Positions 9,901-21,655 are shown, counted from the first letter of the stretch. The stretch is 64,000 bases of DNA from Brienomyrus brachyistius (GCF_023856365.1 NC_064548.1:24327289-24391288); one strand, 5' to 3'. Notes: generated from the letters alone by a model not told the origin. A program made the numbers and translations.

Positions 9901-12547
9901 ATATGTGACTTAAAAAGGAACTTTGAACGTGTTTATCATTCATATATAATTTCTGGAAGCGTGTCTCAATGAGCGAACAAAACTCCATTGTTATCGGTAA
10001 CTTCCTGCTTGTTCCTACATTTCTAAGAGTGTTTGTGTGCCCGGGAAAGGGGTAGGTTACACAGACACGACAGCACCAGGGCGGACTGGCTTGTCAGCGT
10101 GTGAAGCAGCTCCATCCGGCAGCCTGCCGATGCATAATCAATAACCAATGGCGGCTTCCTGCTTTATACCACCAACACCACCAGTCCAATTCATCTCAAC
10201 TGGTCCAGTACATTACCATCATGACCAGCATGACTCAATGACTAATGAATCTATACACATGCCCTTATGCATAAAGCACCAGGATTTAATATTAATGTTA
10301 AAAAATGTTTTGTCGTCCCAATGGAGAGAGTTTCCTGGGACTGTCACCAAGGCGACCTGTGGCAGTGTACAGCACCTGCGGCATGCTGGGAGGTCCATAT
10401 CGTCAGCAGGCTGTCCTGCCCGCAGGAGCCCAATCGAAACCGCACAGAATGGTCATCTATCGCACAAAGGGGGCAAGTCACCCACATGCTCTGAACGTTA
10501 CTTCCAGCCGTAAGGGCTGCCGTCCCAGAATGCACCTCCACGTGAAACGTAATGCTACATTAAAGAAAAAGAATATTAAAGTGTAATTGGCTATTTTAGT
10601 AAATCAGCCAGCTTGTTTCATAACCAAGTTTATATTTTGAAAAGTTTAATATAAAGAACTGTTAGTCAAACATGTGCACAAACACACACACACACACACC
10701 TGTACTCATATCTTTGTGGGGACTGACTGCATTTCAGAGTACAGATAAAGATGACTGACTAAATAGTTTAATGTGGAAAGTCTGGTCAGGTTAACGGACA
10801 GAAGGACACACACAAAGACCTGCTCATTGACTGTAACATCTGAGCCTTAAATAGCCTGTGTGTCACCTGTATGTTACTGAGAGCTTGTGGTACAAATGGC
10901 TGGCTGCTATTATCTTATGATGAATACCATTTGTATTAGTTACACAAACAGCTAGCTTTGCCACAGTGACTCAACAAGACCCTGCGACAGAACAAGGCTG
11001 GTTAGTGTTTTACAAAATAGCTGCATTGTGTAATGGGTGCTTCTGGGAAGGTAGGCCTGGTCATGTCCTACACAGCACTGTCACACCAAACTCAGCAGGT
11101 TATATAAAACCAAACAGACACCAAACTACTGCTTCAATGCCGTTGGGATGAATCTTACAGGAATTTTAATGGTTAGAAAGAACATTACTTATGTATGCAG
11201 ATATCTGACCCATCTAAAGGTTTGTGTGATGTGACATGTAAACACAACGACCAGTAGAGACCGGCGGCTAACTCAAGATCTGCCTGAAACAGGCCTTAAT
11301 GGGCCCACTTATAGCATGAAGAGCGTCGTGTTTGCTGAAAGTACTAAACTTCTGCAGACAGAACCTGGGAAACAGATGGGCGGTGAAGCAGATCCGTTGC
11401 CGGGTGACCAGAGCAAAGGAGTGGAGAGAGAGAGAAAGAGTGAGAGAGACGGACAGTGAGGAGGAGGAGAACGGGGAGACAGATGGAGAGCAGAAGCGTG
11501 GCTCACCGCTGTGGATCTGGGGTGCGAAATGGCAGCGAGTCACTCCTAGGTCATGGGCTTCCTTGGCAGCATGGAGCTGGTTGGCTTCCAGGTCCCACAC
11601 TTGCATGTCCCCATAGGTGGTGACTGTGAATCATCTGGCCACACGGCGTGAAGGAGCAGGTCACTACAGAGCCGTCCTGTGGGAGGGGCCGCCACTCAGG
11701 GACCAGGCAGACACACTGACACGCACCATACATGACAAGAGTCACCCTGCAGACACATTACCTTCACGGTCACCTATAATTACTATACAGCCATTTACTG
11801 ACTCCTACTCCGTAAGCGTATTTCAAATCGAGGAGATGATATCATTGAGATCACCACTGCAGTTGAAAAGCACCATCACATTAGGAGGGTTCAGAACCCA
11901 CCAGACTACCTACACGTTTTTAGTTTAATGTAGGGTTGCAAACTTTGGTCAGCTGGCTGGAGTGAGATTTTCTATTTCAGACAAGTCCGAACCCGCACTT
12001 TCATGTACGTCATAGTTTTATTACCTGTAAGTAGTCAGTAGGGTTTGCAAACTACCCCTAATGCTTTTGATGTAGATTAGAATGGAATAATACAGATTTG
12101 CCCTAAGATTGCTTGCGGGAGCGTGAGAGTCTGAAAGCGTGAGTGTCACGCCAGATGGGTGAGAGCTGGCAGCCCCGTTAATGTACATGGTCTTTATATC
12201 CCGCTTACCTGCGCAGCCTTCTCCTCTGGAGGTCCCACAAAGCGATGCTTCCGTCAGACGCCCCGGAGACAAGGCGGGCGGATCCAGGCGAGACCCAGCT
12301 GCTCAAAGACGGCCACTTTCCCGCCGCTGCTCATGCTCCAGACCACCGTGGTGGCGTCGGTGGAACAGGAGGCCAGGTACCGGCCGCAGGAGGAGAAGCA
12401 GCACCAGTTCACCCCGTACCCCCGGCCGGTGGAGGAATAGATGCGGAGGCTTTTATCCACGGAGCACGTCGCCAGGTAGGCGGAGGCGAAGCCGCACCAG
12501 TTCGCATCATCCGCGTGGTCCTGGATGGAGCGCAGAAGGGACACCAT
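3766..12547 (-). CDS. wdsub1: WDSUB1 (WD repeat, SAM and U-box protein), whole gene
   Basis: WDSUB1-type protein: N-terminal WD40 propeller, SAM domain, C-terminal U-box, the layout of a probable E3 ubiquitin ligase. Exons found (minus strand, 5' to 3'): 12209-12547 (start ATG at 12547), 11507-11676, 10376-10456, 9507-9540, 8968-9008, 8797-8894, 5941-6108, 4230-4364, 3766-3917 (TGA at 3766-3768). Phases agree for 11507 to 10376, for 9507 to 8968 to 8797 to 5941, and through to the stop. Three joins do not close: within exon 1, between exons 1 and 2, and between 10376 and 9507, where a WD-repeat exon is missing. Exon 2 has one extra base. The family is about 476 residues in human; what is visible here is somewhat shorter. 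Either the assembly is damaged or the gene is decaying; the intact SAM and U-box favour the former. Confidence 0.85.
4230..4364 (-). CDS. wdsub1: WDSUB1 exon: end of SAM and first half of U-box
   Basis: Reads SAGLRNKVLWKIEEM, the last SAM helix, then a linker and CPVTREVLSDPVIAV, the start of the U-box. The donor G|GTCGGT (boundary at 4230) fits the phase of the next exon; exon length 135 fits 2 + 132 + 1. Confidence 0.92.
5941..6108 (-). CDS. wdsub1: WDSUB1 exon: SAM domain
   Basis: Reads SSWSEEDVLAWLCEEGL, then ANDIDGAELLCPNKETL, typical of a SAM domain (W..EDV..WL, and D-G..LL). Acceptor GTGCAG, donor GTGACG. Length 168 fits 2 + 165 + 1, and both joins are in phase. Confidence 0.92.
6241..6388. 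mobile_element. Fold-back (palindromic) element, copy 1
   Basis: Two arms of about 62 bases, 6241-6302 and 6326-6388, are near-perfect inverted complements (core tccagaccaagattttgttt against aaacaaaatcttggtctgga), separated by a loop of about 24 bases. A diverged second copy lies at 15316-15463. It has no coding capacity; it looks like a MITE or a relic of one. It lies in the WDSUB1 intron between exons 8797-8894 and 5941-6108. Confidence 0.85.
6760..7526 (+). mobile_element. Tigger/pogo-type DNA transposon remnant
   Basis: The left end (gtagaaccttggaactcgaac at about 6762) and right end (gttccaaggtaccgctg at 7510-7526) are inverted relatives, matching the terminal repeats of Tigger elements, with TA on the right flank. 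The interior keeps only the start of a transposase. An internal deletion derivative. Confidence 0.7.
7151..7288 (+). pseudogene. Tigger-type transposase N-terminal fragment
   Basis: From ATG at 7151 the frame reads MPPKKVSSDSSKPKRKVVR, then TAELKEEIIGRLDGG and VSALTSEYD, resembling the CENP-B-like helix-turn-helix start of pogo/Tigger transposases. The similarity stops after about 46 residues and the frame closes soon after. The catalytic DDE domain is absent, so it is inactive. Confidence 0.6.
7899..8411 (-). mobile_element. Tc1/mariner-type transposon remnant
   Basis: Terminal inverted repeats: cagtaccagtcaaaagtcag followed by gacacacct at the left, and aggtgtgtccagatttttaa followed by atggtactg at the right. 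Between them, the minus strand around 8060-8240 resembles the C-terminal part of a Tc1 transposase (a LLWDELD-like stretch). Only about 510 bases remain, so it is an internally deleted, dead copy in a WDSUB1 intron. Confidence 0.75.
8797..8894 (-). CDS. wdsub1: WDSUB1 exon: last WD40 repeat
   Basis: Reads YVTACAFSPKMPLLATGSVD, then QSAIVWRVEDG, a WD repeat closely matching the last blade of WDSUB1. Length 98 fits 1 + 96 + 1; it joins both neighbours in phase. The acceptor is weak (CACTAAAG). Confidence 0.88.
8968..9008 (-). CDS. wdsub1: WDSUB1 small exon between WD repeats
   Basis: A 41-base exon reading NSASLLYSLHQHQ(R), aligning without gaps to the human NTENILHTLTQHT(R) segment. Acceptor CTTTCAG, donor AAAG|GTCAGC. 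Phases match both sides. Confidence 0.85.
9507..9540 (-). CDS. wdsub1: WDSUB1 microexon: FVDKSVTVYET
   Basis: A 34-base exon after acceptor TTGCAG, ending at GTGATT. It reads (S)FVDKSVTVYET, matching VDKSVIVYDT of human WDSUB1, and runs straight into the 8968-9008 exon in phase. The exon before it, encoding the rest of this WD repeat, was not found. Confidence 0.7.
10376..10456 (-). CDS. wdsub1: WDSUB1 exon: WD40 repeat (RLGSCGQD block)
   Basis: Reads DDHSVRFRLGSCGQDSLLTIW, a WD repeat end matching FRLASCGQDCQVKIW in human. Its acceptor (GATAG) is in phase with exon 11507-11676. The donor is uncertain: GTGCTG at 10375 or GTCGCC about 20 bases further on. Confidence 0.75.
11507..11676 (-). 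CDS. wdsub1: WDSUB1 exon with one extra base
   Basis: Starts DGSVVTCSFTPCGQM, then after a +1 shift continues FTVTTYGDMQVWDLEANQLH, then KEAHDLGVTRCHF. These match successive parts of the human WD repeats (GDLTVWD and EKAHDLGITCCDF). The shift lies in the atgatt at 11627-11633. Length 170, where the flanking phases need 169. Confidence 0.85.
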
Positions 12548-12572
12548 CTCCTCGGCAGCCCTTGGGAAGATC
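12209..12572 (-). CDS. wdsub1: WDSUB1 first coding exon, with a damaged middle
   Basis: Acceptor GACAG at 12573-12575, 25 bases of 5' UTR, then ATG at 12547: MVSLLRSIQDHADDANWCGF, matching human [20 protein letters not shown]. WD blades follow (LATCSVDKSLRIYSS; YLASCSTDATTVVW). About 12 residues are missing in frame near 12425. Near 12300-12312 the frame changes and about 10 residues are missing before SPGSARLVSGASDGSIALWD. Donor CGCAG|GTAAGC. Confidence 0.85.
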
Positions 12573-13249
12573 CTGTCAAAATGACACACAGCGAAGCGTC
12601 TCCGCCATAAGACGCGCGTCTGGACTCGCGCGCTATTAATTACCTTAATTACCGTGACTGCGACAGATCGGCATCGCCGGTGAACTTCAAAGAAGATAAA
12701 AGGATGCTAATGAATAAACGGAAACGAAAGTTTCACAGCTAAAATATAATCCAAAATAATAAACGAAAAAATCTCGGTAATTACATACGTAAATACGTTT
12801 TAGAAAGTACAAACATCTTGAGCTTAGGTTATTTATGACTATTACAGGTAGTTTTATAGCAACTATACAACTGGGTAACTCTTACCCAACGCCGAAAGAA
12901 ATATTCAATTAAAGGTGAATTTTGGGGTAAAATGCAAGAACTAAACTTGTCGCACGTCTCCCAACTTGTAATCGGCAAGTTCCTGGTCCGGGATCGGCCG
13001 TGTGACCGATAAGGCTGTAATGTAATCTTATTTACTGCCGCTGGGGATCGCTGATAAGCCTCCCTCATTTGCCGCGGACACATTTACTTATTTGCGAACG
13101 TCCTTGGATTAAGTGCGAGAAATCGCTTTTGCCAGAGAAGTACCGAGGCTAGCTGCAGATTCAGGGTGATGAATAATTTCCCTTAAAAGCTTGGACCTTT
13201 ATGTTAATTATTCCCATAAGGACAGAGAGTAATCCGCGAGCAATAAACG
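12573..13249. other. Gap between WDSUB1 start and BAZ2B 3' end
   Basis: Holds the unplaced WDSUB1 5' end and promoter (both genes are read leftwards). GC-richer near 12590-12680, AT-rich beyond. No CpG island, coding exon or clear core promoter motif could be singled out. Confidence 0.4.
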
Positions 13250-14543
13250 ATTTTGGGTTGTAAAACATCCTTTTATTCTTAGCTTTGTGCCCCCCCCCAT
13301 ACACACATACAAACACACACATACACGCATACACAAAGTTAAAAATAATGATTCTACAAAAAATGCTACATTTTTTTCCCCCACAATATATTTAAATAAA
13401 ATAACTTCAAGTACTCTGACATGGGTTACAAAACCAATCTGGTCTAGCTGCCTCTAGTGGGCCACAACACACAGCAAGGTTCAAACAATTTATTATTATT
13501 ATTATTGTCATTATTATTTCAATTGACCATGGGTTGGTGACAGAGGGCTGTTACGTGTGTGTGTCTCGACACGGGCAAGAATGTTCGTGAAAAAGATTTT
13601 GTACTGCGGTAAATACAAACATTAACCCCAATGGTAACACGAACTGAGATACAGTAAGGGTTAAAAATAACAATAAATAAAAGCGAAATTAGGAAATACA
13701 AATACCCCTATGTTTCATTGGAAAGGCAGGCACTACCAAGATTAAGGAGACCACAGTGTAAGCAGAACAGTGCTGTACAGACTCTATATGCATAATCACT
13801 TTAAGACTAAAGTAAAAGGCTACAGTCTTCCTAAGGCATAAACAATATTTCATGTCTGAATCACTATGTACACATCATACATATTCCAAACAAGACTGAA
13901 CATTAATGAATGCAGTACACATACACACGCACGCACGCACGCAAGTCACGTGATTCTCTCTCACAACCATGTGATGCAAAACCCCTATTCATATATAAAT
14001 GCAGCTCTACAGTATTACCGTGACCAGCCTCCTGGAGACACTGAAGCGTGTAAACAGTATTCAGTTTTCTTGGCTTTGTTTTATATACGAAAAAACATTC
14101 CTTAAGATTTTAAAGCAATTTCTGTCATTTCTTCCTTTTCACAGAAAATGAAGACTGGACTTTTTTTTTTACTCATAAATAAAATTAAATACATTCACTA
14201 TAATATTCATGGTATAGATTAAACAAAGGAAAAATAAACTATGTGAAGGTAGTGGAGAGTCACTTCCCAGATGGCTCTGAGGGATGTAAATTCAGTGCGG
14301 TTTCTGGTATCTTGTATTGCACAAAGACTGACCCATCTGAGACTCCTTGGGTGCATTTTTGTGCCATTATTCATAGGCTTCTGTTGCCCCCACCTCCCCC
14401 CCCCACCGGGTGCTGAAGGGGCCATCAGCCTCGAGCGTCGGGGGAATCTGTCTGCTTAGCACAACGCTTATGGGCACACCGGGCTGTACATGAGGTGGAC
14501 AGGTAGCTGTCTGAGGGGACCGAGGACAACGCTTAGGACCAGA
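13250..14543 (-). other. baz2b: BAZ2B 3' UTR
   Basis: About 1.3 kb of AT-rich non-coding sequence downstream of the BAZ2B stop. An AATAAA signal (complement of 13272-13277) sits near the end. Includes a TTA/TTG microsatellite at about 13491-13520 and a CA-rich stretch at about 13920. Confidence 0.65.
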
Positions 14544-14697
14544 CTAGTTACTCTTCAGAAGTTCTGTCCAGCGTCTCTCAAAGAACTTCCTCATGTTGTG
14601 TCCGGCCCGTCCGATCTCGGAGTTGTCTTCGTTAAACTTTTCACAGTTATCGAAAACCAAGTTGACGTCAATGATGAACATCTCGAGGTTCTGGTAC
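14544..14697 (-). CDS. baz2b: BAZ2B last exon: bromodomain helices B and C
   Basis: Reads [20 protein letters not shown], then [23 protein letters not shown] to a TAG at 14544-14546. The Asn in the CEKFN stretch is the residue that binds acetyl-lysine in bromodomains. Acceptor CAG at 14698-14700. Confidence 0.95.
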
Positions 14698-17600
14698 CTG
14701 GAATGGGGGGGGGGACGACACCTTTCTGAGTTTCAGGAACTACCAAACAGAGTCTCCGTAAGCTGAACTAAAACAATAATTATTAAAACTCCCAAAAACA
14801 CTGAAGCTGGGTTCCCCAACTGGGAAGTGCGAGACGGGACTGCACTAGGGGATGGGAGATTACGCACTGCACTAGGGGATGGGAGATTACGCACTGGCAG
14901 CTGCAGAGCTTCTCACGGATGGTGGAGAAGTCCATTGGCTTCTTGATCACCTTCCGGTACCCGGGTACAGTCTTCATGTTGACGGGGTTGAGGAAGGGCC
15001 AGGCATCGTGGTGGTCCTCTAACTCTGCCAGGAGGATTCTGTGAGGGACGGGGGGGACGTATGACCTAGTCATGGGGGTGCCTACTTGTGACTTCACTGT
15101 ACAAGACTCAACCTTCTGACAGGTGGACCAAAAACTACACTAACACAACAAGCATGTTGGGGGATCTGGAAGAACTTCATGGGTACAAAACACTGATATG
15201 GCAAGGAAGTGGGGGGGGGGGTCTGTGATGTGTGATTGCTACATTCTTGTCCAAACTACCTCAATAATAATACATTTATTCATTTGGCAGACAAAACTGG
15301 CATACAACCGCAGAGGTCAAGAGTCCAGAAAGTACAATTCCAGACCAAGATTTTGTTTCAACCAAACAGTTGGGTATAAAAAGTCACAAATCACAGGGTA
15401 CTCAACTGGTTGGCTGGAACAAAATTCTGGTCCGGATATATACATTCTGGACCTGAACTTTCCAACTCTGCAATCAGCTCAGGCAGGTGATACATCACAA
15501 GCTTAGGCACAAGTGCTGCTAGACTAGACTGACGAGGTACTCGAGATACTCATGGGAGGAACAGCGACAGAGACTCTACTGAAGACCCGGGGGGCCGGAA
15601 TGCTGTGTACTTGTCATGAAGGAGGCGGACTCATGAAGGTGTGTCCTGTGAGGGCCCAGTAAGACACGGCCCAGCTGTGCCAGTCACAGATGGTTCCGGT
15701 GCTACCTGCAGAAGGTCAGGTCCCTGTCATTGTCCTGGGAAGGCTTTGGCATCTTTGCGCAGGTGGGACTGTCTGGCTTGGTTGGGCCAGCAGGGGGCGC
15801 CTCCTCCACTTTCTTTTTTTTCGGATCTTTGGGGGCTTTCTTTGGCGTGCCGCCCGCGCTGCCCACCCCGTCCTCGGAGGCCTCCCCCCCGGCGGACGCC
15901 TTCTTGACCCGCTTCACCTCGGGGGTTTTCTTGCTGCCCCCTCCACTTGCACCACTTTTGCTCAGCAGTTTTTTGTTTTTGGGTGACTGATCGCTGGCCT
16001 GCGGGGAAGGGCGGAGGGGTCATGACATTGTATACATGCATCAGCACAGCAAGGGGGGGCATGATTCCCGATCACCCATTGGTCCGTGGGGGCTGGGCGT
16101 GGGGTACCTTGGATATGCAGGTTGGACAGAACCAGTCGCCTTCCGGGATGCTGGTGATTTTGGGTCGGTGACAGTAAGTATGCCATCCTTTGTCACAGCC
16201 GTCACAGAGCAGGAGCAGGTCCTCGTTGTCACCCCTTCGGCACATCTGACAGTACTGGGACAGAGAGGAGGAGACACTCTGAGCACAGGGAAGGGCGAGA
16301 GGCGAGCCTGGGAAGTGGGTGCGCTCACTCACCACCTTCATGATGGACCTCTCCCAAGCAACTGACTTCTGCAAGTGCTGAATGCAAAGCGACAGCTGAG
16401 CGGCGCTGCGGACCTCGCTCACGGCCTTCCGCCACACCTTCAGCCCCGGGGCGATGTCCTCCTCCTCCCTGGGGGGATGTGGGAAGGGGGCAGAGTGTCA
16501 GGGCTAGCAAGTGGAACCGTCAGCTATCCATTCCAGCAGCGACACCATCAGCGCTTCTGACAGCCACAGGAGTGCAAGGACTGGGGATGGGGAGGGGGGG
16601 GGAGCGGGGGGGGGCGGCAGGGGGCCGAAGCAGCCTGGGCCAAAGCCCCAGAGGAGAGGGAGCCCACTTGTCTCTTAGCAGAATATGCAGTGCCAGTGCT
16701 AACCAGCAGGGGGAGCAAGAGACTGACATTACGCACCATGCAGGAGACCAAAAACAAAAAACACAACAATGGCTCCAAAAAACACAACCGAGACCTTCCT
16801 CGGTGGCTACAGGATGGCACACAGCTGCACGTGGCATGTGGCGAGGGCAGGGAAGGCGGTGGAGGGGGAGCTGGCAAAGACAGCGACCAGATAAGCTCCA
16901 GCCAGCAGAGAGGCAGTGGGCAGGGGTTGGGGGAGGGAGGGGGTAGGAGGAACGAGACCGAACATGGACGACATACCCGTCACCGTCAGCACTAGCGGAT
17001 GCTGCAGGCGCAGTGACTGTACCCACACTGTCCAGTCTGATCTGGACAGTGCTGCTTAGCGGGCTCTTCAGGTACCTTCTCTCTAAGTTCTTTTCCAGCT
17101 CAGCCAGTCTGGCTACGGCTATATCTAGGGGGTTGTCGGGGTGCCGCGAGATGCCGCCCTCCTGCGCCGCATCGCCCGCTGGGGACGGCCCCGTGGACGC
17201 CTTGTGTTCGCGATAGACCAGGTCCTCTCTCTCTGACTGGGGCTCGGGGTGAATCCAGCCCTGCAGAACGGCATTATGGGTTAGTCCAATCTGCTGCACA
17301 CACTTACTCCTGCTGCAGCTGATCTGTGTGCCTATCCTCCAAGACAAACCACGGTAAGTCTTGGGTTTTTAACTTGCATTCCAGGTTCCTTGGTCACTGC
17401 GCCACCTACTGGTAACTTTAAATTGAAAGATTCCCTCCCAACCCCCGAGTGGCGGCTACCTACCTTGAGCTGCAGGCTGGCTGAGGTGACCTTCCGCTCC
17501 AGCTCTTCCACCTGCTGCAGGACGCCGATGTCCACCTCCATGGCCTGCTCCTCCACGCACCAATTCTCCAGCATCTCCTCGGTCACCTGGCTCTCCTCCA

Positions 17601-20600
17601 GCTCTGTGATGTCGATGGCGACGGCTAGAAAGCAGTACCAGTGCAGTTTGGTATCATATTAGGGCCATGAGCTCTGATATCGGCAGCAAACGGAACGTAA
17701 CCTGACACTGATCTATGTCTGGGGGGGGGGGGCAGCGTGTTAATGTCAAACAGCAAGCTACACATTTGGGCATTTAATAGCATCCAGTAACTTCCATCAG
17801 ACAGGAACATTCCGGAGCCCAGATTTATGGATGCTAATTATAATAATGTACTTATGTTATCGTTTTATGCCGTTTTCATATGATCATTTTCTATCCGCAG
17901 CAGGAGCCTGACTGTTCTGAGCACTTTGCCTAGATCAGCCCCAAATGATTCACACCGTCAGGGGGCTTGGGGCTGCCAGCTGGGGCCCCCGGGGTGAAAT
18001 CAGGCATCTTCATCATCCTCCACTCATTCTTTACCACAGGTGTCGGCTGCAGTCTTTAAGCCACTGCTGAGCATTAAACTCTGGAGGCTCGGCAGAGAGC
18101 GAATCCCGCAGACGGTACGAGCGGAGCAGCGCAGGGAGATCTCCAGTCCACAGGCAGCTCCACATTATTCTCAGGGGAGGGGTGACAGTAAAATGGGGGG
18201 AGGGTCTATCCAAAGCAGAAAATTCCAAGTATATATATCGCTGTAGCAGAGTTTTGAGTAGAAGGAGCGATGTTGAGTAGGAGGGGTTTATCATGTGGGG
18301 TGGGGTTATTGTATCAGATGACGACAGGCCCCTTGTTATAAACCCCTCCCATATTGCACCGCCAAGTCGACATTCGATATGCCTCTTGAAAGATCACAAA
18401 CGTCTTTCTCCTAAGCGCACAAAATCAGCACCTTGCTTTCTTAACTCACACCGTAATTATGGCTGCATGCAATTCTGGGAACTACTACAATTATAGATGC
18501 TATAGAATTATCGCATCACATATGTGTTTGGGAAAACTGCGACTGACATCAGTCATAGCCAATTGAAATGGGAGACACTGATTCTGGCAGCCAATCCGAT
18601 TCTAGAGGCGGGGCACCAGCAGCCGTGACGGCCCCACAGGACTCACTGTCTCCATTTCTGGTGAAGGCTTGGCCAATAAACTCCATGTGCTTCTGGATCT
18701 GCTTCTGAAGCGCCCTCTCTCGCACGCCCCGGCAGTGCAGGGCGTTGGCCAGCGTCCGCAGCTCATCCATGCTCTCCACCTTCCACCAGCCCCTAAGCAT
18801 CCCTGTCATATAACACACAGCGCAGTTAGGAGTATCATGGGGTAGCCCTAATATTTCCACCATTAAGTTAGCCACTGCATCATTTTTCAGTGAATTTACT
18901 ATATAAGTTATACATTTTTATCCAAAGCAACATACATTTTCCAGAAAGCAGAGTCAGACAGTCCCGGGAGTAACAGTGCTTAAGGGCCATTCTCAGGAGC
19001 TCAATGGTGACATCACTCTGCTGAGTGTGGCATTTGAACCAGCGACCAATCAAGGGGCACAGCATCCTAACCCACTGATCCATAATGCCCCCAGGAGGTG
19101 AACATTTTATTCATCCTTAACCTTTCAGAGTTGCAGACCCTTGCACCAATCAGATCTCCTTTAAGGATAAGGAATTAAAACAGCGACGTAGCCCCCAGCT
19201 AGGATGCCTGCTAGAACGTATTACAAGGTCGCTTTGCAGGTCCCACACACGACTGGCCACATGAAGATCCAGAGGCAGACTCACCTTCTGGGATGGGCTG
19301 GGGGGTAGGAAAGTCCTGGGGCTTGGCCACTTCTACTGCTGGGGAGGGGAGAGAGGGTGGCTTCTCTCTGGCGGGGGGCGGGGACTCACTCTTGCCAAGG
19401 CCGCAGGGGCTGGTGCTGCGTTCCAGTGCAGGACACCCTGCCCCCAGAATGGGGAGTGCAGGGCTGCTGGGTAAGGAGAGGCTTGGACCCAACATGCTGC
19501 TGGGCCAAGCACCAAACAGGGGGCCCAGGAGGTGGAAATTAGCTTTTGCCTGTAGGCGAAGAACACATGCAAGTCACTATAGAGAGGGGGCGAAGTCATG
19601 CTGCTGTATACAGAAGGGGGGTGGAGTCAATGTGTTGTATATAGAAGGGGGTGGAGCCATTGTACTTTATATAGAACGGGGTGGAGTTATGTTGTATATA
19701 GAAGGGGGTGGAGTCAATGTGTTGTATATAGAAGGGGGTGGAGCCATTGTACTGTATATAGAAGGGTGTGGAGTTATGTTGTATATAGAAGGGGGTGGAG
19801 TCAATGTGTTGTATATAGAAGATGGAGTTTTGACATTGTATACAAAAAGAGATGGGGTGATTACATTGTATTCAGAAGGCGATAGGGTCAAATTAATGTA
19901 GACAGAAGGCGGTGGAGTCATGTCATATATAGAAAGGGGGTGGAGTCAATGTGTTGTATATAGAAGGGGGTGGAGGCATTGAATGGTATATAAAAGGGGG
20001 TGGAGTTGTGACATTTTATACGAAAAGAAATGGGGTAATTATATTGTATACAGAAGGGGATAGGGTCAAATTATTGTAGACAGAAGGGGTGGAGTCATTA
20101 TGTCATATATAGAAAGGGGTGGAGTCATGTTGTATACAGAGGGATGGAGTTGTGATATTGTATACAAAAAGGGGTGGGATCCCTGCATTGTATACAGAAG
20201 GGGCTGGGATCATAGAGTAATAGGCACGAGGGGATGGGGGTAGAGTCATGGGTGGAGCCATGGTGTTCTAGATAGAATGGGCGGAGTCATGACATTTTGA
20301 CAGAGAGTGGTGGTCATGGTGTTGCAAACAGAAGGGGGTAGAGTCATATCACACACTGAAGGCCTCGCAGCTATTCAAACAGACTTTCAACAGAAACTTG
20401 TGTCCATTTGTCACAGTATTAAGCATACTCAAACGTGCATTTATATAGAGAGCAGACCTGCAGTGCTGGCAGGACCAGAGCGGTGATGCTGGTGTGATCC
20501 CGGGGAGCAAAGGCGGCAGAGATGTCCGGGCGGATGGGCAAGGAGGTGGCGGTGAAGGTCTGCGGGCCCGTGGTGAGGGAGGTGTCGTCACACGGGGTGC

Positions 20601-21120
20601 GGGGCAGTAGGCGAAACCAGCAGCCGCTTTTCTCCGTCAGGGTGCGGAAGAGCTGTTCGCTGGGCCTGGGGGTGTGGCCAGACGCGGCAGCGGTGGGGCC
20701 GGGGGGGCATGGCAGAGCCCCTGCTACTGCTGCTGAAGGAGGGCTGCTAGGCATAGACGCCTGCGCAGGTGCGGATGTCACCGTGGGAACCGTCACCAGG
20801 GGGACCGACTCCGTGACATCATTCTGCACCTGGTGCCCAGCTTCAGGCAGCATCTTAACCGTCTGTAGGAGCTTAGCGAAGCAGACAGGATTCTGAAGGA
20901 ACAGGTTGGGGGGGTCCTTCTCCAGCGTTTCTGTAGGGGGCGCCGGGCCACCGTCCGCCTCCTTACTGGCCTCGGAGGGCTTCTCCTTCTGGGGCTCCAC
21001 TTTGACCTGGGCAGCATCAGCTGCATCCAGCCACTCACTCTCTGTCTCGTGCTCCTCAGGACCTAAGAGACGACAAGTGAAAACCATCAAGACCAGTACA
21101 AAACCACTCCACTGTATATA

Positions 21121-21151
<31 letters not shown>

Positions 21152-21614
21152 GAGGTCATATATTAAATTGTGGAGATCAAACGTCCCCAAAATGTCACAA
21201 TGTCACAAAAATTTTGGAATTGCAGGAACCATTTTTCGGTGGAAACTGACAATCAGGGAAACTGACAATCAGGCTACCAAATATAAAGGGCTTATGAAGG
21301 GCTTAAAATCTGGTTATTAATTAGGTTATAACACTTTGTAAATTATTTTTGTAAATTTTAAACAAGTTATAACACAGTTTTTTTTCATTAATGAGTTACT
21401 ACCATTCACAAGTAGCAAAAGGGAGCCTTATTGTAAAGTGGGACCTGGGATTGTATAAAAATCTGTGACTGCAGTCAAATAACTAAAAATGCCAAAGGTC
21501 TCGTATTTTGTTACTTACGGTTAAAGTTATGGCTGTGTAGGTAAGGTGTCATTGTTGGGATTAGAGGTTTTTTGTGTGCGTCCGTGTGTGTGTGTGTATG
21601 TGTGTGTGTGTGTC

Positions 21615-21655
<41 letters not shown>

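Noticed and set aside
18031..18294. Possible BAZ2B exon on the minus strand, with a good GTAAAG donor
   Set aside because: The flanking exons 18647-18802 and 17464-17624 join directly in phase and give a conserved sequence ([15 protein letters not shown]). None of the frames here resembles BAZ2B.
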